Of a stretch of 64,000 bases of DNA, positions 26,578-34,634 are shown piece after piece (position 1 is the first letter of the stretch; the number at the start of each line of letters is the position of its first letter). Source of the stretch: Streptomyces akebiae (GTDB taxonomy: Bacteria > Actinomycetota > Actinomycetes > Streptomycetales > Streptomycetaceae); the NCBI RefSeq assembly GCF_019599145.1, contig NZ_CP080647.1, positions 8,370,001 to 8,434,000 of the forward strand. Reading direction: 5' to 3'. Below the pieces are notes generated by a model. The model saw only the letters and a program-made list of their open reading frames with translations. It was not told the origin of the DNA and did no database searches. Made by a program: the position numbers and the translations under genes.

Positions 26578-26675
26578 CGCCGTCCCGGGGGCGCGGCCGT
26601 GCACCGGCTGTGCGCCTGCTGTCACCAAGCTCCTGCTGCGATATTGCCACTTACTCGGCGGAAGGTGGCAGAACC

Positions 26676-27221
26676 GTGCAGTGGACGAAACAGAGCGAAC
26701 AAATCGTGTACTCGAACCGCTGGTTCAGCGTCAATCTCGCGGATGTGGCGTTGCCGGACGGGCGGCACCTCGATCACTTCCTGATACGGCTGCGGCCTGT
26801 CGCCGTGGCCACCGTGGTCAACGAGGCGAACGAGGTGCTGCTCCTGTGGCGGCACCGCTTCATCACCGACAGCTGGGGCTGGGAGCTCGCGGCGGGCGTC
26901 GTCGAGGACGGCGAAGCCATCGCCGAGGCGGCCGCCCGCGAACTGGAGGAGGAGACCGGATGGCGGCCGGGACCCCTGCACCACCTGATGAGCGTCGAGC
27001 CCTCCAACGGGCTCACCGACGCCCGGCACCACGTGTACTGGGCCGACGAGGGCGCGTATGTCGGTCACCCCGTGGACGACTTCGAGTCGGACCGTCGGGA
27101 ATGGGTTCCCCTCAAGCTCGTCCCCGACATGGTCGCCCGCGGCGAGGTCCCGGCCGCCACCATGGCGGCCGCCCTGCTCCTGCTGCACCATCTCCGGCTC
27201 GGACAGGACACCAAGCCGTGA
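26676..27221 (+). CDS. Nudix hydrolase
   Basis: 181 residues from the GTG at 26676 with AGGTGG seven bases upstream; a longer in-frame start at 26610 lacks support. The Nudix box GVVEDGEAIAEAAARELEEETGW is complete, including the REL-EEE-G catalytic glutamates, at about residues 72-94. The opening (YSNRWFSVNLADVALPDG) resembles ADP-ribose pyrophosphatase relatives, which cleave ADP-ribose or similar nucleoside diphosphate derivatives. It follows the TPR regulator by about 100 bp and may be transcribed with it. Confidence 0.85.
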   Translation: MQWTKQSEQIVYSNRWFSVNLADVALPDGRHLDHFLIRLRPVAVATVVNEANEVLLLWRHRFITDSWGWELAAGVVEDGEAIAEAAARELEEETGWRPGPLHHLMSVEPSNGLTDARHHVYWADEGAYVGHPVDDFESDRREWVPLKLVPDMVARGEVPAATMAAALLLLHHLRLGQDTKP

Positions 27222-27248
27222 ATCCCCCGCCGTGTCCCGCCCTGGAGG

Positions 27249-27530
27249 CTAGCGGCCCAGCGCCTGCCAGACGGACACCACCAGGGCGCCCAGGGCCGTG
27301 AGGGCCGCCACCGCGGGCAGCGGCCAACGGGCGTGCTCCAGGGTGACGACCCGCGTGTTGAGGTCGTCGAGTTCCTTGGCGCTCTGTTCGGCGCGGTGGC
27401 TCAGCAGGGTCAGCCCTCCTTCGACGCGGGTGTGCGCCACATCCAGGCGGCGACGTAACTCTGCGAGTTCGCCGTGGTGCACCGGATGCTCGGGGTCGAT
27501 GGCCACGAGTCCGCTCCTTTCTGTAGTCAT
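27249..27530 (-). CDS. Small coiled-coil protein with C-terminal membrane anchor
   Basis: 93 residues from the ATG at 27530 with AAGGGA upstream. The middle (HGELAELRRRLDVAHTRVEGGLTLLSHRAEQSAKELDDLNTRVVTLEH) is heptad-like coiled coil. The last 22 residues (WPLPAVAALTALGALVVSVWQALGR) form one transmembrane helix. The layout recalls phage-type XhlA/holin-accessory proteins and other tail-anchored oligomers, but there are no phage genes nearby. Function unknown. Confidence 0.65.
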   Translation of the reverse strand: MTTERSGLVAIDPEHPVHHGELAELRRRLDVAHTRVEGGLTLLSHRAEQSAKELDDLNTRVVTLEHARWPLPAVAALTALGALVVSVWQALGR

Positions 27531-27636
27531 CCCATCCCTTGCACGCGCACCTGAAGTCAACTCGCCTGGTGGGCGCGTGGGGAGAGTGTGCGGACGGCAT
27601 ATGCGTGTCCGCCGCGCACACGGTGTGTGAATACGA

Positions 27637-27668
27637 CGGGCCCGGCACCCGATGGGGTGCCGGGCCCG
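27637..27668. terminator. Bidirectional-type hairpin between two minus-strand genes
   Basis: CGGGCCCGGCACCC pairs with GGGTGCCGGGCCCG around the loop GATG. It lies 44 bp beyond the stop of the 3-hydroxyacyl-CoA dehydrogenase gene and likely terminates it. Confidence 0.75.
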
Positions 27669-27711
27669 TGCGCGAAAGGGAACTGACCGTGCGTAGTCGG
27701 ACTGTCGGGGA

Positions 27712-28587
27712 TCAGGCGTACGCGTAGAAGCCCGAACCCGTCTTCCGGCCGAGCCGCCCCGCGTCCACCATGCGCTGGAGCAGCGGGGGAGCGGCGTACA
27801 GCGGCTCCTTGTACTCCTCGTACATCGAATTGGCGATCGAGACGATGGTGTCCAGGCCGATCAGATCGGAGAGCCTCAGCGGACCCATCGGGTGGGCACA
27901 GCCCAGCTCCATGCCGTTGTCGATGTCCTCGCGGCCCGCGATGCCCGACTCGAACATCCGGATCGCGGAGAGCAGATACGGCACCAGCAGCGCGTTGACG
28001 ACGAAGCCCGAGCGGTCCTGGGCCCGCACGGAGTGTTTGCCGAGCACCTTCTCGGCGAACAGCTGCGCCCGGCTGAGCGTGCCCTCGGAGGTGGTCAGCG
28101 CCGGGATCAGCTCGACGAGCTTCTGCACCGGGGCCGGGTTGAAGAAGTGGATGCCGATGACATGGTCCGGCCGCGAGGTGGCGACCGCGAGCTTCACCAG
28201 CGGGATCGAGGAGGTGTTGGAGGCGAGGATCGCGTCCGGGCGGGTCACCACCTGGTCGAGCACCTGGAAGATCTCCGTCTTCACCTGCTCGTTCTCCACG
28301 ACCGCCTCGATGACGAGGTCACGGTCGGCGAACTCGCCGAGATCGGTGGTGAAGCTCAGGCGCGCCTGGGTCCCGTCCCGCTCCGCCTCGGTGATCTTGC
28401 CGCGCTCGGCGGCCTTGGACAGGGAGTTGAACAGCCGGGTGCGGCCGATCTCCAGGGCTTCGCCGGTGGTCTCGGCGACCTTGACGTCCAGTCCGGCGCG
28501 GGCGCACACCTCGGCGATGCCCGCTCCCATCTGGCCGCAGCCCACGACTCCGACGCGTGCAATGTCTCCCGCCGGGATGTCCGTCAC
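27712..28587 (-). CDS. 3-hydroxybutyryl-CoA dehydrogenase
   Basis: 291 residues from a GTG with AAGGGA upstream. The N-terminal Rossmann domain GVVGCGQMGAGIAEVCARAG binds NAD(P). ASNTSSIP and GIHFFNPAPVQKLVELI carry the catalytic His-Glu region. The C-terminal helical domain GFVVNALLVPYLL..AHPMGPLRLSDLIGLD completes the fold. Single-domain enzymes of this length oxidise or reduce 3-hydroxyacyl-CoA (acetoacetyl-CoA/3-hydroxybutyryl-CoA) in fatty-acid, butanoyl-CoA or PHB-type metabolism. Monocistronic, followed by a hairpin and divergent from a secreted hydrolase. Confidence 0.9.
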   Translation of the reverse strand: MTDIPAGDIARVGVVGCGQMGAGIAEVCARAGLDVKVAETTGEALEIGRTRLFNSLSKAAERGKITEAERDGTQARLSFTTDLGEFADRDLVIEAVVENEQVKTEIFQVLDQVVTRPDAILASNTSSIPLVKLAVATSRPDHVIGIHFFNPAPVQKLVELIPALTTSEGTLSRAQLFAEKVLGKHSVRAQDRSGFVVNALLVPYLLSAIRMFESGIAGREDIDNGMELGCAHPMGPLRLSDLIGLDTIVSIANSMYEEYKEPLYAAPPLLQRMVDAGRLGRKTGSGFYAYA

Positions 28588-28764
28588 ATCGTCCCTTTCA
28601 CTGGGTTTCGTGCCTGGCAGATACCCCTGGTGGAGGCCTGCGCCAAACCTGCACGTTACCCGCGACGCCTACTGATCAGTATCCCGGGTGCCCCATGGAA
28701 GGCTGGCCTGGAACGGTCCGCGCGCGGGCGGACAGGTGGGACGCGGTAGGCGGAGGTAATGAGG

Positions 28765-30039
28765 ATGCATCGCAAGCCACGGATGTCACGGCGGGCCTTC
28801 TGGGCGACCGCGGCGGCGACCCTGGTGGCGGCGGGAGGCGTGGCGGCGGGCACCGCCATCGCCGGCGGCGAACCGAGCCCGCGCCGCAGGGCGGGGGAGG
28901 GTGAGCTGCGCGGCATGTGGCTGGCCACCGTCGTCAATCGGGACTGGCCCTCGAAGTCCGGCCTGACCGCTGCCGAACAGCGTGCCGAACTCCTCGCTCA
29001 CCTCGACACCGCCGTGGACCGTCGCCTCAACGCGGTGATCTTCCAGGTTCGCCCCAGCGCCGACGCCCTCTGGCCCTCCCCGTACGAGCCCTGGTCGCAG
29101 TACCTCACCGGCACCCAGGGCAAGGACCCCGGCTGGGACCCGCTGGGCACGGCCGTCGAGGAGGCGCACGCCCGGGGGCTCGAACTGCACGCCTGGTTCA
29201 ACCCGTACCGGGTCGCGGTCCACGCCGACCCGAGCCGGCTGGTCGCTTCCCATCCGGCCCGGCAGAGCCCCGACTGGGTCGTCCCCTACGGCGGCAAGCT
29301 CTACTACAACCCCGGCATCCCCGCCGTCCGCGCCTTCGTGGAGAAGGCCATGCTCGACGCCGTCCGCAGGTACGCCGTGGACGCCGTGCACTTCGACGAC
29401 TACTTCTACCCGTACCCGGTGGCCGGCCAGGTCTTCGACGACGACGCGGCCTTCGACCGGTACGGCGCGAGCTTCCCCAACCGGGCGGCCTGGCGGCGCG
29501 ACAACATCGACCGGCTGGTGCGGGAGACGGCGGCCCAGATCAAGGCCATCCGCCCCGGCACCCAGTTCGGGATCAGCCCCTTCGGCGTGTGGCGCAACGC
29601 CGCGACCGACGAACTGGGCTCGGACACCCGGGCGGGCGTGCAGACCTACGACGACCTGCACGCGGACACCCGGAAATGGGTCCAGGAGAACTGGATCGAC
29701 TACATCGTCCCGCAGCTGTACTGGAACATCGGCTTCAGCGCCGCCGACTACGCCAAGCTGGTGCCCTGGTGGGCGGAGACCGCCCGGGGCAGCGGGACGC
29801 GGCTGTACATCGGCGAGGCCCTCTACAAGGCGGGCGACCCGGCACAGCCCGCGGCCTGGCAGGACCCGGCGGAGCTGTCGGCGCACCTCACCCTCGCCCG
29901 CGACTTTCCCGAGGCACGCGGACATGTCTTCTTCTCGGCCAAGGAGGTCGGCCTCGACAAGATCGGCGCGATGGCACGCGTGGTCGCCGACCACTACCAG
30001 CGGCCGGCGGAACCACCGCGCCGACGGAACCGGGGGTGA
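28765..30039 (+). CDS. GHL10-family (DUF187) secreted glycosyl hydrolase-like protein
   Basis: 424 residues from the ATG at 28765, eight bases after GGAGG; the ATG at 28759 is too close to that site. A twin-arginine-like signal (MSRRAFWATAAATLVAAGGVAAG) suggests Tat export. The mature domain starts ELRGMWLATVVNRDWPS, the hallmark of glycosyl-hydrolase-like 10 proteins (E. coli YddW relatives). VHFDDYFYPYP, GISPFGVWRN and DYIVPQLYWNIGF are typical conserved segments of the barrel. The substrate is probably a cell-wall or surface glycan, unproven. Ends with a basic tail. Confidence 0.85.
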   Translation: MHRKPRMSRRAFWATAAATLVAAGGVAAGTAIAGGEPSPRRRAGEGELRGMWLATVVNRDWPSKSGLTAAEQRAELLAHLDTAVDRRLNAVIFQVRPSADALWPSPYEPWSQYLTGTQGKDPGWDPLGTAVEEAHARGLELHAWFNPYRVAVHADPSRLVASHPARQSPDWVVPYGGKLYYNPGIPAVRAFVEKAMLDAVRRYAVDAVHFDDYFYPYPVAGQVFDDDAAFDRYGASFPNRAAWRRDNIDRLVRETAAQIKAIRPGTQFGISPFGVWRNAATDELGSDTRAGVQTYDDLHADTRKWVQENWIDYIVPQLYWNIGFSAADYAKLVPWWAETARGSGTRLYIGEALYKAGDPAQPAAWQDPAELSAHLTLARDFPEARGHVFFSAKEVGLDKIGAMARVVADHYQRPAEPPRRRNRG

Positions 30040-30079
30040 CGGAAGCGGGAGTGCCGGAACCGGTGTGCCGGGGCTGCCG

Positions 30080-30274
30080 CTACTCGTCGTCCCCGAGGTG
30101 ACGGACGACGGTGTCGGGGCCCGGGGACATCAGCGCCTCGTGCCCGTCGTCGAACCTGACCTTGTAGGGTGGATTCCCGTTCTGGCCGAGCACCTCCAGG
30201 ACCTCCGCGGTCCGGTCGTGGTGCCCGACGGTCCTGCCGTGCACCAACAGGGTGTCGCCTTTGGCTGCCTGCAT
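30080..30274 (-). CDS. DUF1918 family small protein
   Basis: 64 residues matching the whole DUF1918 domain: GDTLLVHGRTVGHHDRTAEVLEVLG followed by PYKVRFDDGHEALMSPGPDTVVRH. It folds as a small SH3-like barrel in family members and is usually a stand-alone actinobacterial protein. There is no export signal. It is convergent with the GHL10 gene. Function unknown. Confidence 0.85.
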   Translation of the reverse strand: MQAAKGDTLLVHGRTVGHHDRTAEVLEVLGQNGNPPYKVRFDDGHEALMSPGPDTVVRHLGDDE

Positions 30275-30321
30275 CGGGGGCCTCCTCGTCTTGCACGGGA
30301 GTGGCGGTCCGTGACCTCAGT

Positions 30322-31398
30322 CTATTGCGGGGGGCGCCGGTCGGACCGGTCGCGTACGGGCTCTCGGGTGGACGAGCGCTGGGTGACCGCGATGCAGACC
30401 AGTACCGCGGCGGCCGTCAGGGGCGCGGCCGGGGTGAGCTGCTCACCGAGGAGCAGCACCGACCACACCAGTGTGAGCAGCGGCTGAGCAAGCTGCAACT
30501 GGCTGGCCTTCGGTATGCCGATGGCCGCCATGCCCCGGTACCAGACGACCAGCCCCAGGAACTGCGACCCGGCCGCCACCCACAGCAGACCGGCCACACT
30601 GTGCGCGGTCAGCCGCGCCGGCTCGTGCGCCAGGGCCAGCAGCGCGCCCGGCACGCTCAGCGGCAGACAGAACACCAGGGCCCAGCCGATGACCTGCCAG
30701 CCGGGCATCACCCGGGCCAGTCGGCCGCCCTCGGTGTAGCCGGCCGCGCACACCAGCAGGGCGCCGAAGAGACAGAGGTCGGCCGTGGTGAGGGAGCCGC
30801 CGCTCTGCGTCACGGTGAACGCGAGTACGGCGACGGCTCCGGCGACGGCGGCCGTCCAGAAGGCGCGCGAGGGGCGGGTGCCCATGCGCAGGGCCGAGAA
30901 CAGGGCGGTCGTCAGCGGGAGCAGACCGACCACGACGGCGGCGTGCGCGGTGGTGGAGGTCTGGAGCGCGAGCGTGGTCAGCATCGGGAAACCCAGCACG
31001 ACACCGGCTGCCACGACCGCGAGCCCCGCCCAGTGTGGACGGCCCGGCAGCGGCACCCGCAGGACCAGCAGACACACGCCCGCGATGACGGCGGCCAGGG
31101 CGCTGCGCACGGCCACCAGTGACCAGGGGCCGAAGCCCTCCAGGCCCCAGGCGGTGGCGGGGAAGGTGAGGGAGAAGGCGGTGACACCGAGCGCTGCCTG
31201 GAGCGTGCCGCCGACGCGGTGGCCGTGGCTGTGGCGGCGGCTGTAGCGGTGACGGCGCGGGAGCGCGGCGGGGGCGGCCTGACCGGCGACGGTGCCGGTG
31301 TCGGTGCCCGGGGTGGTCGGTCGCGGCTCGGTGTCCTGTGGCCGGTCGGTGTCCACCGCTACTGACGAACCGGCGATAGCGCTACTCTCTACTCTCAT
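30322..31398 (-). CDS. DMT-superfamily (EamA) transporter
   Basis: 358 residues from the ATG at 31398. After a hydrophilic N-terminus of about 65 residues (His/Arg/Thr-rich) come ten hydrophobic helices arranged as two EamA repeats (LQAALGVTAFSLTFPATAWGLEGFGPWSLVAVRSALAAVIAG onward). SQLQLAQPLLTLVWSVLLLGEQL near the end is characteristic of the second repeat. The probable role is export of amino acids or small metabolites. It is divergent from a MocR regulator; the two start codons overlap on one palindrome, so the regulator very likely controls this transporter. A substrate linked to vitamin B6 or amino acids is plausible for MocR partners, but not shown. Confidence 0.85.
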   Translation of the reverse strand: MRVESSAIAGSSVAVDTDRPQDTEPRPTTPGTDTGTVAGQAAPAALPRRHRYSRRHSHGHRVGGTLQAALGVTAFSLTFPATAWGLEGFGPWSLVAVRSALAAVIAGVCLLVLRVPLPGRPHWAGLAVVAAGVVLGFPMLTTLALQTSTTAHAAVVVGLLPLTTALFSALRMGTRPSRAFWTAAVAGAVAVLAFTVTQSGGSLTTADLCLFGALLVCAAGYTEGGRLARVMPGWQVIGWALVFCLPLSVPGALLALAHEPARLTAHSVAGLLWVAAGSQFLGLVVWYRGMAAIGIPKASQLQLAQPLLTLVWSVLLLGEQLTPAAPLTAAAVLVCIAVTQRSSTREPVRDRSDRRPPQ

Positions 31399-31409
31399 GC
31401 ATGAGCGTA
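31383..31409. promoter_or_regulatory. Overlapping divergent leaderless promoters and operator palindrome
   Basis: CTCATGCATGAG (31394-31405) is a perfect 12-bp palindrome holding the plus ATG (31397) and the minus ATG (31398). Plus -10 candidates TACTCT are at 31383-31388 and 31390-31395; the minus -10 is TACGCT (31409-31404). Outer GCTAC/GTAGC arms flank the whole. Both mRNAs would lack leaders. Confidence 0.6.
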
Positions 31410-32863
31410 GCAGTGTCATGGAACTGGCGGAACAGCTGCGAAAGGAGCTTGACCGCTACTCCGTAGGTGGAAAGCTGCCGTCGAGCCGGGCCCTCGTCGA
31501 GCGATTCCGGGTGAGCCCGGTGACCGTGTCGCGGGCCCTCGCGCACCTGGCTGCGGAGGGGCTCGTGGTGACCCGGCCCGGGGCGGGCGCCTTCCGGGCC
31601 GCCCCGCGCCAGGGCGGTACGGCGCCGGTGGGGGACACCTCCTGGCAGGAGGTCGCGCTGAGTGCCGACGGCAGCGCCGAGCCGTCGCCCCGCACGGTGG
31701 ACGCCTCCGGGGTGCTGGTCTCGCTCGCCTCTCCGCCGCCCGGTGTCATCGAGTTCAACGGCGGCTATCTCCACCCGTCGCTGCAGCCGGAGCAGGCGAT
31801 GGGAGCCGCCCTGTCCAGGGCGGGGCGTCGGCCCGGGGTGTGGGCGAGGCCGCCGGTCGAGGGAGTGCCGGAGCTGCGCGAGTGGTTCGCGCGGAGCATC
31901 GGCGGAGCGATCACCGCGGCCGAGGTGATCGTCGCGGCGGGCGGGCAGTCCGCCCTGACCACCGCGCTGCGCGCCCTCGCGCCGCCCGGGGCGCCCGTGC
32001 TCGTCGAATCACCCACGTATCCCGGCATGCTGGCGATCGCCCGGGCGGCCGGGCTGCGGCCGGTGCCGGTGCCGGTGGACGCGGACGGGGTCAGACCCGC
32101 CCTCCTCGCCGACGCGTTCAAGGCGTCCGGCGCCCGGGTCTTCGTCTGTCAGCCGCTCTTCCAGAACCCCACCGGCGCGACCCTGTCGGTCGACCGCAGG
32201 GGCGAGGTGCTGCGGATCGCCCGCGAGGCGGGGGCGTTCGTCGTGGAGGACGACTTCGTACGCCGTCTCGTGCACGAGGACGCGGGGCCCCTGCCGCGGC
32301 CCCTGGCGGCCGGCGATCCCGACGGCGTGGTCGTGCACGTCTCCTCGCTGACCAAGGCGACCTCGCCCAGCTTCCGGGTGGGTGCCCTGGCCGCACGGGG
32401 CCCGGTCCTGGAGCGGCTGCGCGCCATCCAGGTCGTCGACACCTTCTTCGTGCCGCGCCCCCTTCAGGAGGCCGCCCTCGAGCTCGTCGGCTCGCCCGCC
32501 TGGCCCCGCCATCTCCGTTCGGTGTCAAGGGAGTTGAAGCTCCGGCGGGACGCGCTCACGTCCGGGCTGCGGTCGCGCCTCCCGCAACTCGCCCTGCCCC
32601 ACGTCCCCTCCGGCGGCTACCACCTGTGGCTGCGTCTCCCCGACGGCACCGACGAGCCCGCCCTGGTCGCCGCCGCCCTCCGCGCCGGTGTCGCCGTCAC
32701 TCCCGGCCGCCCCTACTTCAGCGCCGAACCCCCGGCCGGCCACCTGCGGTTGAGCTTCGCGGGGGTCGCGGGCGCGGGCGAGATCGCGGAAGGGGTGCGG
32801 CGTCTGGAGGAGGCTGTAAACGGTTCGACAGCGGGCGCCCGGCCTGCGAACGTCTCGCCATGA
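31397..32863 (+). CDS. MocR-type regulator (GntR winged helix fused to aminotransferase)
   Basis: 488 residues from the leaderless ATG at 31397 (an internal ATG at 31418 is an alternative). The N-terminal GntR helix-turn-helix (SVGGKLPSSRALVERFRVSPVTVSRALAHLAAEGLVVTRPGAGAF) is followed by a class-I aminotransferase-like domain. The PLP lysine lies in VSSLTKATSPSFRVGAL. MocR proteins use PLP and an amino-acid effector to regulate neighbouring genes and usually have little catalysis. Divergence from the DMT transporter points to it as target. The stop overlaps the next gene (ATGA). Confidence 0.88.
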   Translation: MHERSSVMELAEQLRKELDRYSVGGKLPSSRALVERFRVSPVTVSRALAHLAAEGLVVTRPGAGAFRAAPRQGGTAPVGDTSWQEVALSADGSAEPSPRTVDASGVLVSLASPPPGVIEFNGGYLHPSLQPEQAMGAALSRAGRRPGVWARPPVEGVPELREWFARSIGGAITAAEVIVAAGGQSALTTALRALAPPGAPVLVESPTYPGMLAIARAAGLRPVPVPVDADGVRPALLADAFKASGARVFVCQPLFQNPTGATLSVDRRGEVLRIAREAGAFVVEDDFVRRLVHEDAGPLPRPLAAGDPDGVVVHVSSLTKATSPSFRVGALAARGPVLERLRAIQVVDTFFVPRPLQEAALELVGSPAWPRHLRSVSRELKLRRDALTSGLRSRLPQLALPHVPSGGYHLWLRLPDGTDEPALVAAALRAGVAVTPGRPYFSAEPPAGHLRLSFAGVAGAGEIAEGVRRLEEAVNGSTAGARPANVSP

Positions 32864-33303
32864 GCGACGAGTCGAACCCTGCAGCCCCGAAGGGCTACGA
32901 GATCTCCGCCGATCCCGGACGCATCGATGTCGGACGGGTCCACCACTGGCTGTCCACCGACGCCTACTGGGCCCTCGGCCGCGCCCGCGAGAAGCAGGAG
33001 AGCGCGATCCGGGGATCCCTCAACTTCGGGGCGTACGAGGTGGCTTCGGGGGAGCAGGTCGCCTACGCGCGGGTGGTGACCGACCGGGCCACGTTCGCCT
33101 GGCTGTGCGACGTGTACGTCGCTCCGTCGGCGCGCGGGAACGGGCTCGGCACCGCGCTGGTCGCGGCCGTGCGTGAGCACCTGCGGTCGTACGGGCTGCG
33201 GCGCGTCCTGCTCGCCACGCACGACGCGCACGGCGTCTACGCGAAGCTCGGGTTCGAGCCGCTCGCCAAGCCCGACCAGTGGATGGCGCTGGTGTTCGAC
33301 TGA
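32860..33303 (+). CDS. GNAT-family N-acetyltransferase
   Basis: 147 residues; the ATG overlaps the MocR stop codon. The acetyl-CoA site reads LCDVYVAPSARGNGLGTALVAAV (Q/R-x-x-G-x-G/A motif), followed by LLATHDAHGVYAKLGFEPL, a normal GNAT C-terminus. The N-terminus GRIDVGRVHHWLSTDAYWALGRAREKQESAI is typical of a common small-GNAT subgroup. Being translationally coupled to the MocR regulator, it may modify the metabolite sensed or exported by the MocR/DMT pair (inference). Confidence 0.85.
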   Translation: MSDESNPAAPKGYEISADPGRIDVGRVHHWLSTDAYWALGRAREKQESAIRGSLNFGAYEVASGEQVAYARVVTDRATFAWLCDVYVAPSARGNGLGTALVAAVREHLRSYGLRRVLLATHDAHGVYAKLGFEPLAKPDQWMALVFD

Positions 33304-33374
33304 GGGGCCGGGTGTGGCGGCGCGGGCCCGGAGCGCGGGACGGAGTACCCCGGGTAACTCCTGAGTAACGCCTC

Positions 33375-33403
33375 TTGACCTGCGCAGAACCCCGTTCCAC
33401 CAT
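33375..33403 (+). promoter_or_regulatory. Promoter of the histidine-phosphatase-fold gene
   Basis: TTGACC (33375-33380) and CACCAT (33398-33403) are 17 bp apart, six bases before the ATG at 33410, so transcription probably begins at the start codon. Confidence 0.5.
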
Positions 33404-33409
33404 CGCCGC

Positions 33410-33985
33410 ATGCATCTTCGGGTCACGTTCGTCGCCGCCGCGCGCTGCTCCTCGCTGCTCGCGGAGCGTTTCGAGGACGACCGGCCGCTGGACCAGGCAG
33501 GCTGGGACGAAGTGCAGCGTGCCGCCCATGAGCTGGTGCCGCTGGCGGCGGCCGAGCTGCGCTACTGCTCGCCCACGCCCCGCAGCCGGGCCACCGGGGA
33601 CGCCCTCGGCTACGCGCCGCTGGCCCAGCCCGCACTGCGGGACTGCGACATGGGCCGCTGGCGCGGTTTCACGCTGGGCGAGGCCATGGCGCGGGAGCCC
33701 TCGGCCGTGGACGCCTGGCTCGCCGACCCGCACGCCACCCCGCACGGCGGCGAGTCGCTGGTCGGCTTCATCTCCCGCATAGGCGGATGGCTCGAAACCC
33801 GTCCGCTGGGCGAGGGCGGCCGTGTCGTCGCGGTGGCCGAGCCGTCCGTGCTGCGCGCCGCCCTGGTCTACGCGCTGAAGGCTCCGCCGTCGTCGTACTG
33901 GAACATGGACATCCGTCCCCTGTCGACGGTCACGGTCGCCGGCCACGCGGGCCGCTGGAACCTGCGGTTGGGCGCGGCGCAGTAG
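33410..33985 (+). CDS. Histidine-phosphatase-fold protein lacking both catalytic histidines
   Basis: 191 residues, the usual size for this family. The fold signature is visible: [16 protein letters not shown] (the normal SPLxRAxQTA strand-helix), DCDMGRWRGFTLGE, HGGESLVGFISRIGGWLE and VVAVAEPSVLRAALVYAL. However, the N-terminal RHG motif is replaced by VAAARCS. The second His (normally SHGGVIR) is replaced by AEPSVLR. Phosphotransfer chemistry is therefore unlikely; a binding or regulatory role is more probable. Its 3' end overlaps the convergent DUF6314 gene by 56 bp. Confidence 0.7.
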   Translation: MHLRVTFVAAARCSSLLAERFEDDRPLDQAGWDEVQRAAHELVPLAAAELRYCSPTPRSRATGDALGYAPLAQPALRDCDMGRWRGFTLGEAMAREPSAVDAWLADPHATPHGGESLVGFISRIGGWLETRPLGEGGRVVAVAEPSVLRAALVYALKAPPSSYWNMDIRPLSTVTVAGHAGRWNLRLGAAQ

Positions 33986-34445
33986 GCCGAGGGGCGCCGG
34001 TCGGCGGGTCGCGGGTGTAGTCGGTGATCAGGAGCTGGTCCTTCGCGGGGCCGCCGACCCGCCAGATCGTCCGCCAGCGGGACTCGTCGTACACCTCGAA
34101 CTCGCCCCGGTAGAGGTCGGCGACGCAGGGGTGGTCCGCGCGCCACCGGCCGGTGGTCAGATCCAGGTCGTGGAAGGCGCGGCCGTCGGCGAAACGGACG
34201 TCCGCCGTGCCGGGCGCCGCCCCCGGCAGGAAGCGCAGGGTGCGTTCGGCGGGGCGACGGACGCCCTGCCAGACGAAAGTTCCGGTTTCCCGGTGCAGCA
34301 GGCCGCCGTCGTCCAGCGGGCTGAAAAGGGTCGTCCCGGAGAACTCCCCCTGCGCGCCGTTCGCGAGATCCCGCACGGACCGCAGGACCCGCCACGCCCC
34401 GAAGAGGTGGGCGAGGACATCGGGAACTGGCAGGAAACCGCTCAT
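33930..34445 (-). CDS. DUF6314 family protein
   Basis: 171 residues. The sequence LFGAWRVLRSVRDLANGAQGEFSGTTLFSP with GLLHRETGTFVWQG and FADGRAFHDLDLTTGRWRADHPCVADLYRGEF is a small beta-rich fold, assigned to DUF6314 from memory. WRTIWRVGGPAKDQLLITDYTRD closes the barrel. The last 25 residues are Pro/Arg-rich and encoded over the end of the convergent upstream gene, so the tail may be a recent extension. No signal peptide. Function unknown. Confidence 0.7.
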   Translation of the reverse strand: MSGFLPVPDVLAHLFGAWRVLRSVRDLANGAQGEFSGTTLFSPLDDGGLLHRETGTFVWQGVRRPAERTLRFLPGAAPGTADVRFADGRAFHDLDLTTGRWRADHPCVADLYRGEFEVYDESRWRTIWRVGGPAKDQLLITDYTRDPPTGAPRPTAPRPTAGSSGPRGRRP

Positions 34446-34560
34446 CCGTCCTTCCTTTCCGAGACTTTCGGTGCTGCGCGACCCGTTGACGCTGTCTCGG
34501 TCACCTCCCTATCTTGCCGTTCGAAGTGTTGATCATTGTCCGGCATTTCGAACGCCCCAA

Positions 34561-34575
34561 GCGTGTCAAACACGC
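34561..34575. promoter_or_regulatory. Palindrome upstream of the arabinofuranosidase gene
   Basis: GCGTGT-CAA-ACACGC is a perfect 15-bp inverted repeat 60 bp before the start codon, preceded by an AT-richer stretch (TTGATCAT). It is a candidate binding site for a sugar-responsive repressor; no regulator gene is adjacent. Confidence 0.4.
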
Positions 34576-34634
34576 CATGCACGCCATGCAACTCCCTGCA
34601 CCTCATGACCCCCACCCCGAGCCGCGGAGTATCC

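Noticed and set aside
30040..30321. tRNA or small RNA in the gap around the DUF1918 gene
   Set aside because: The space is occupied by the 64-residue DUF1918 gene on the minus strand; no cloverleaf or conserved TTCGA-type T-loop was seen.
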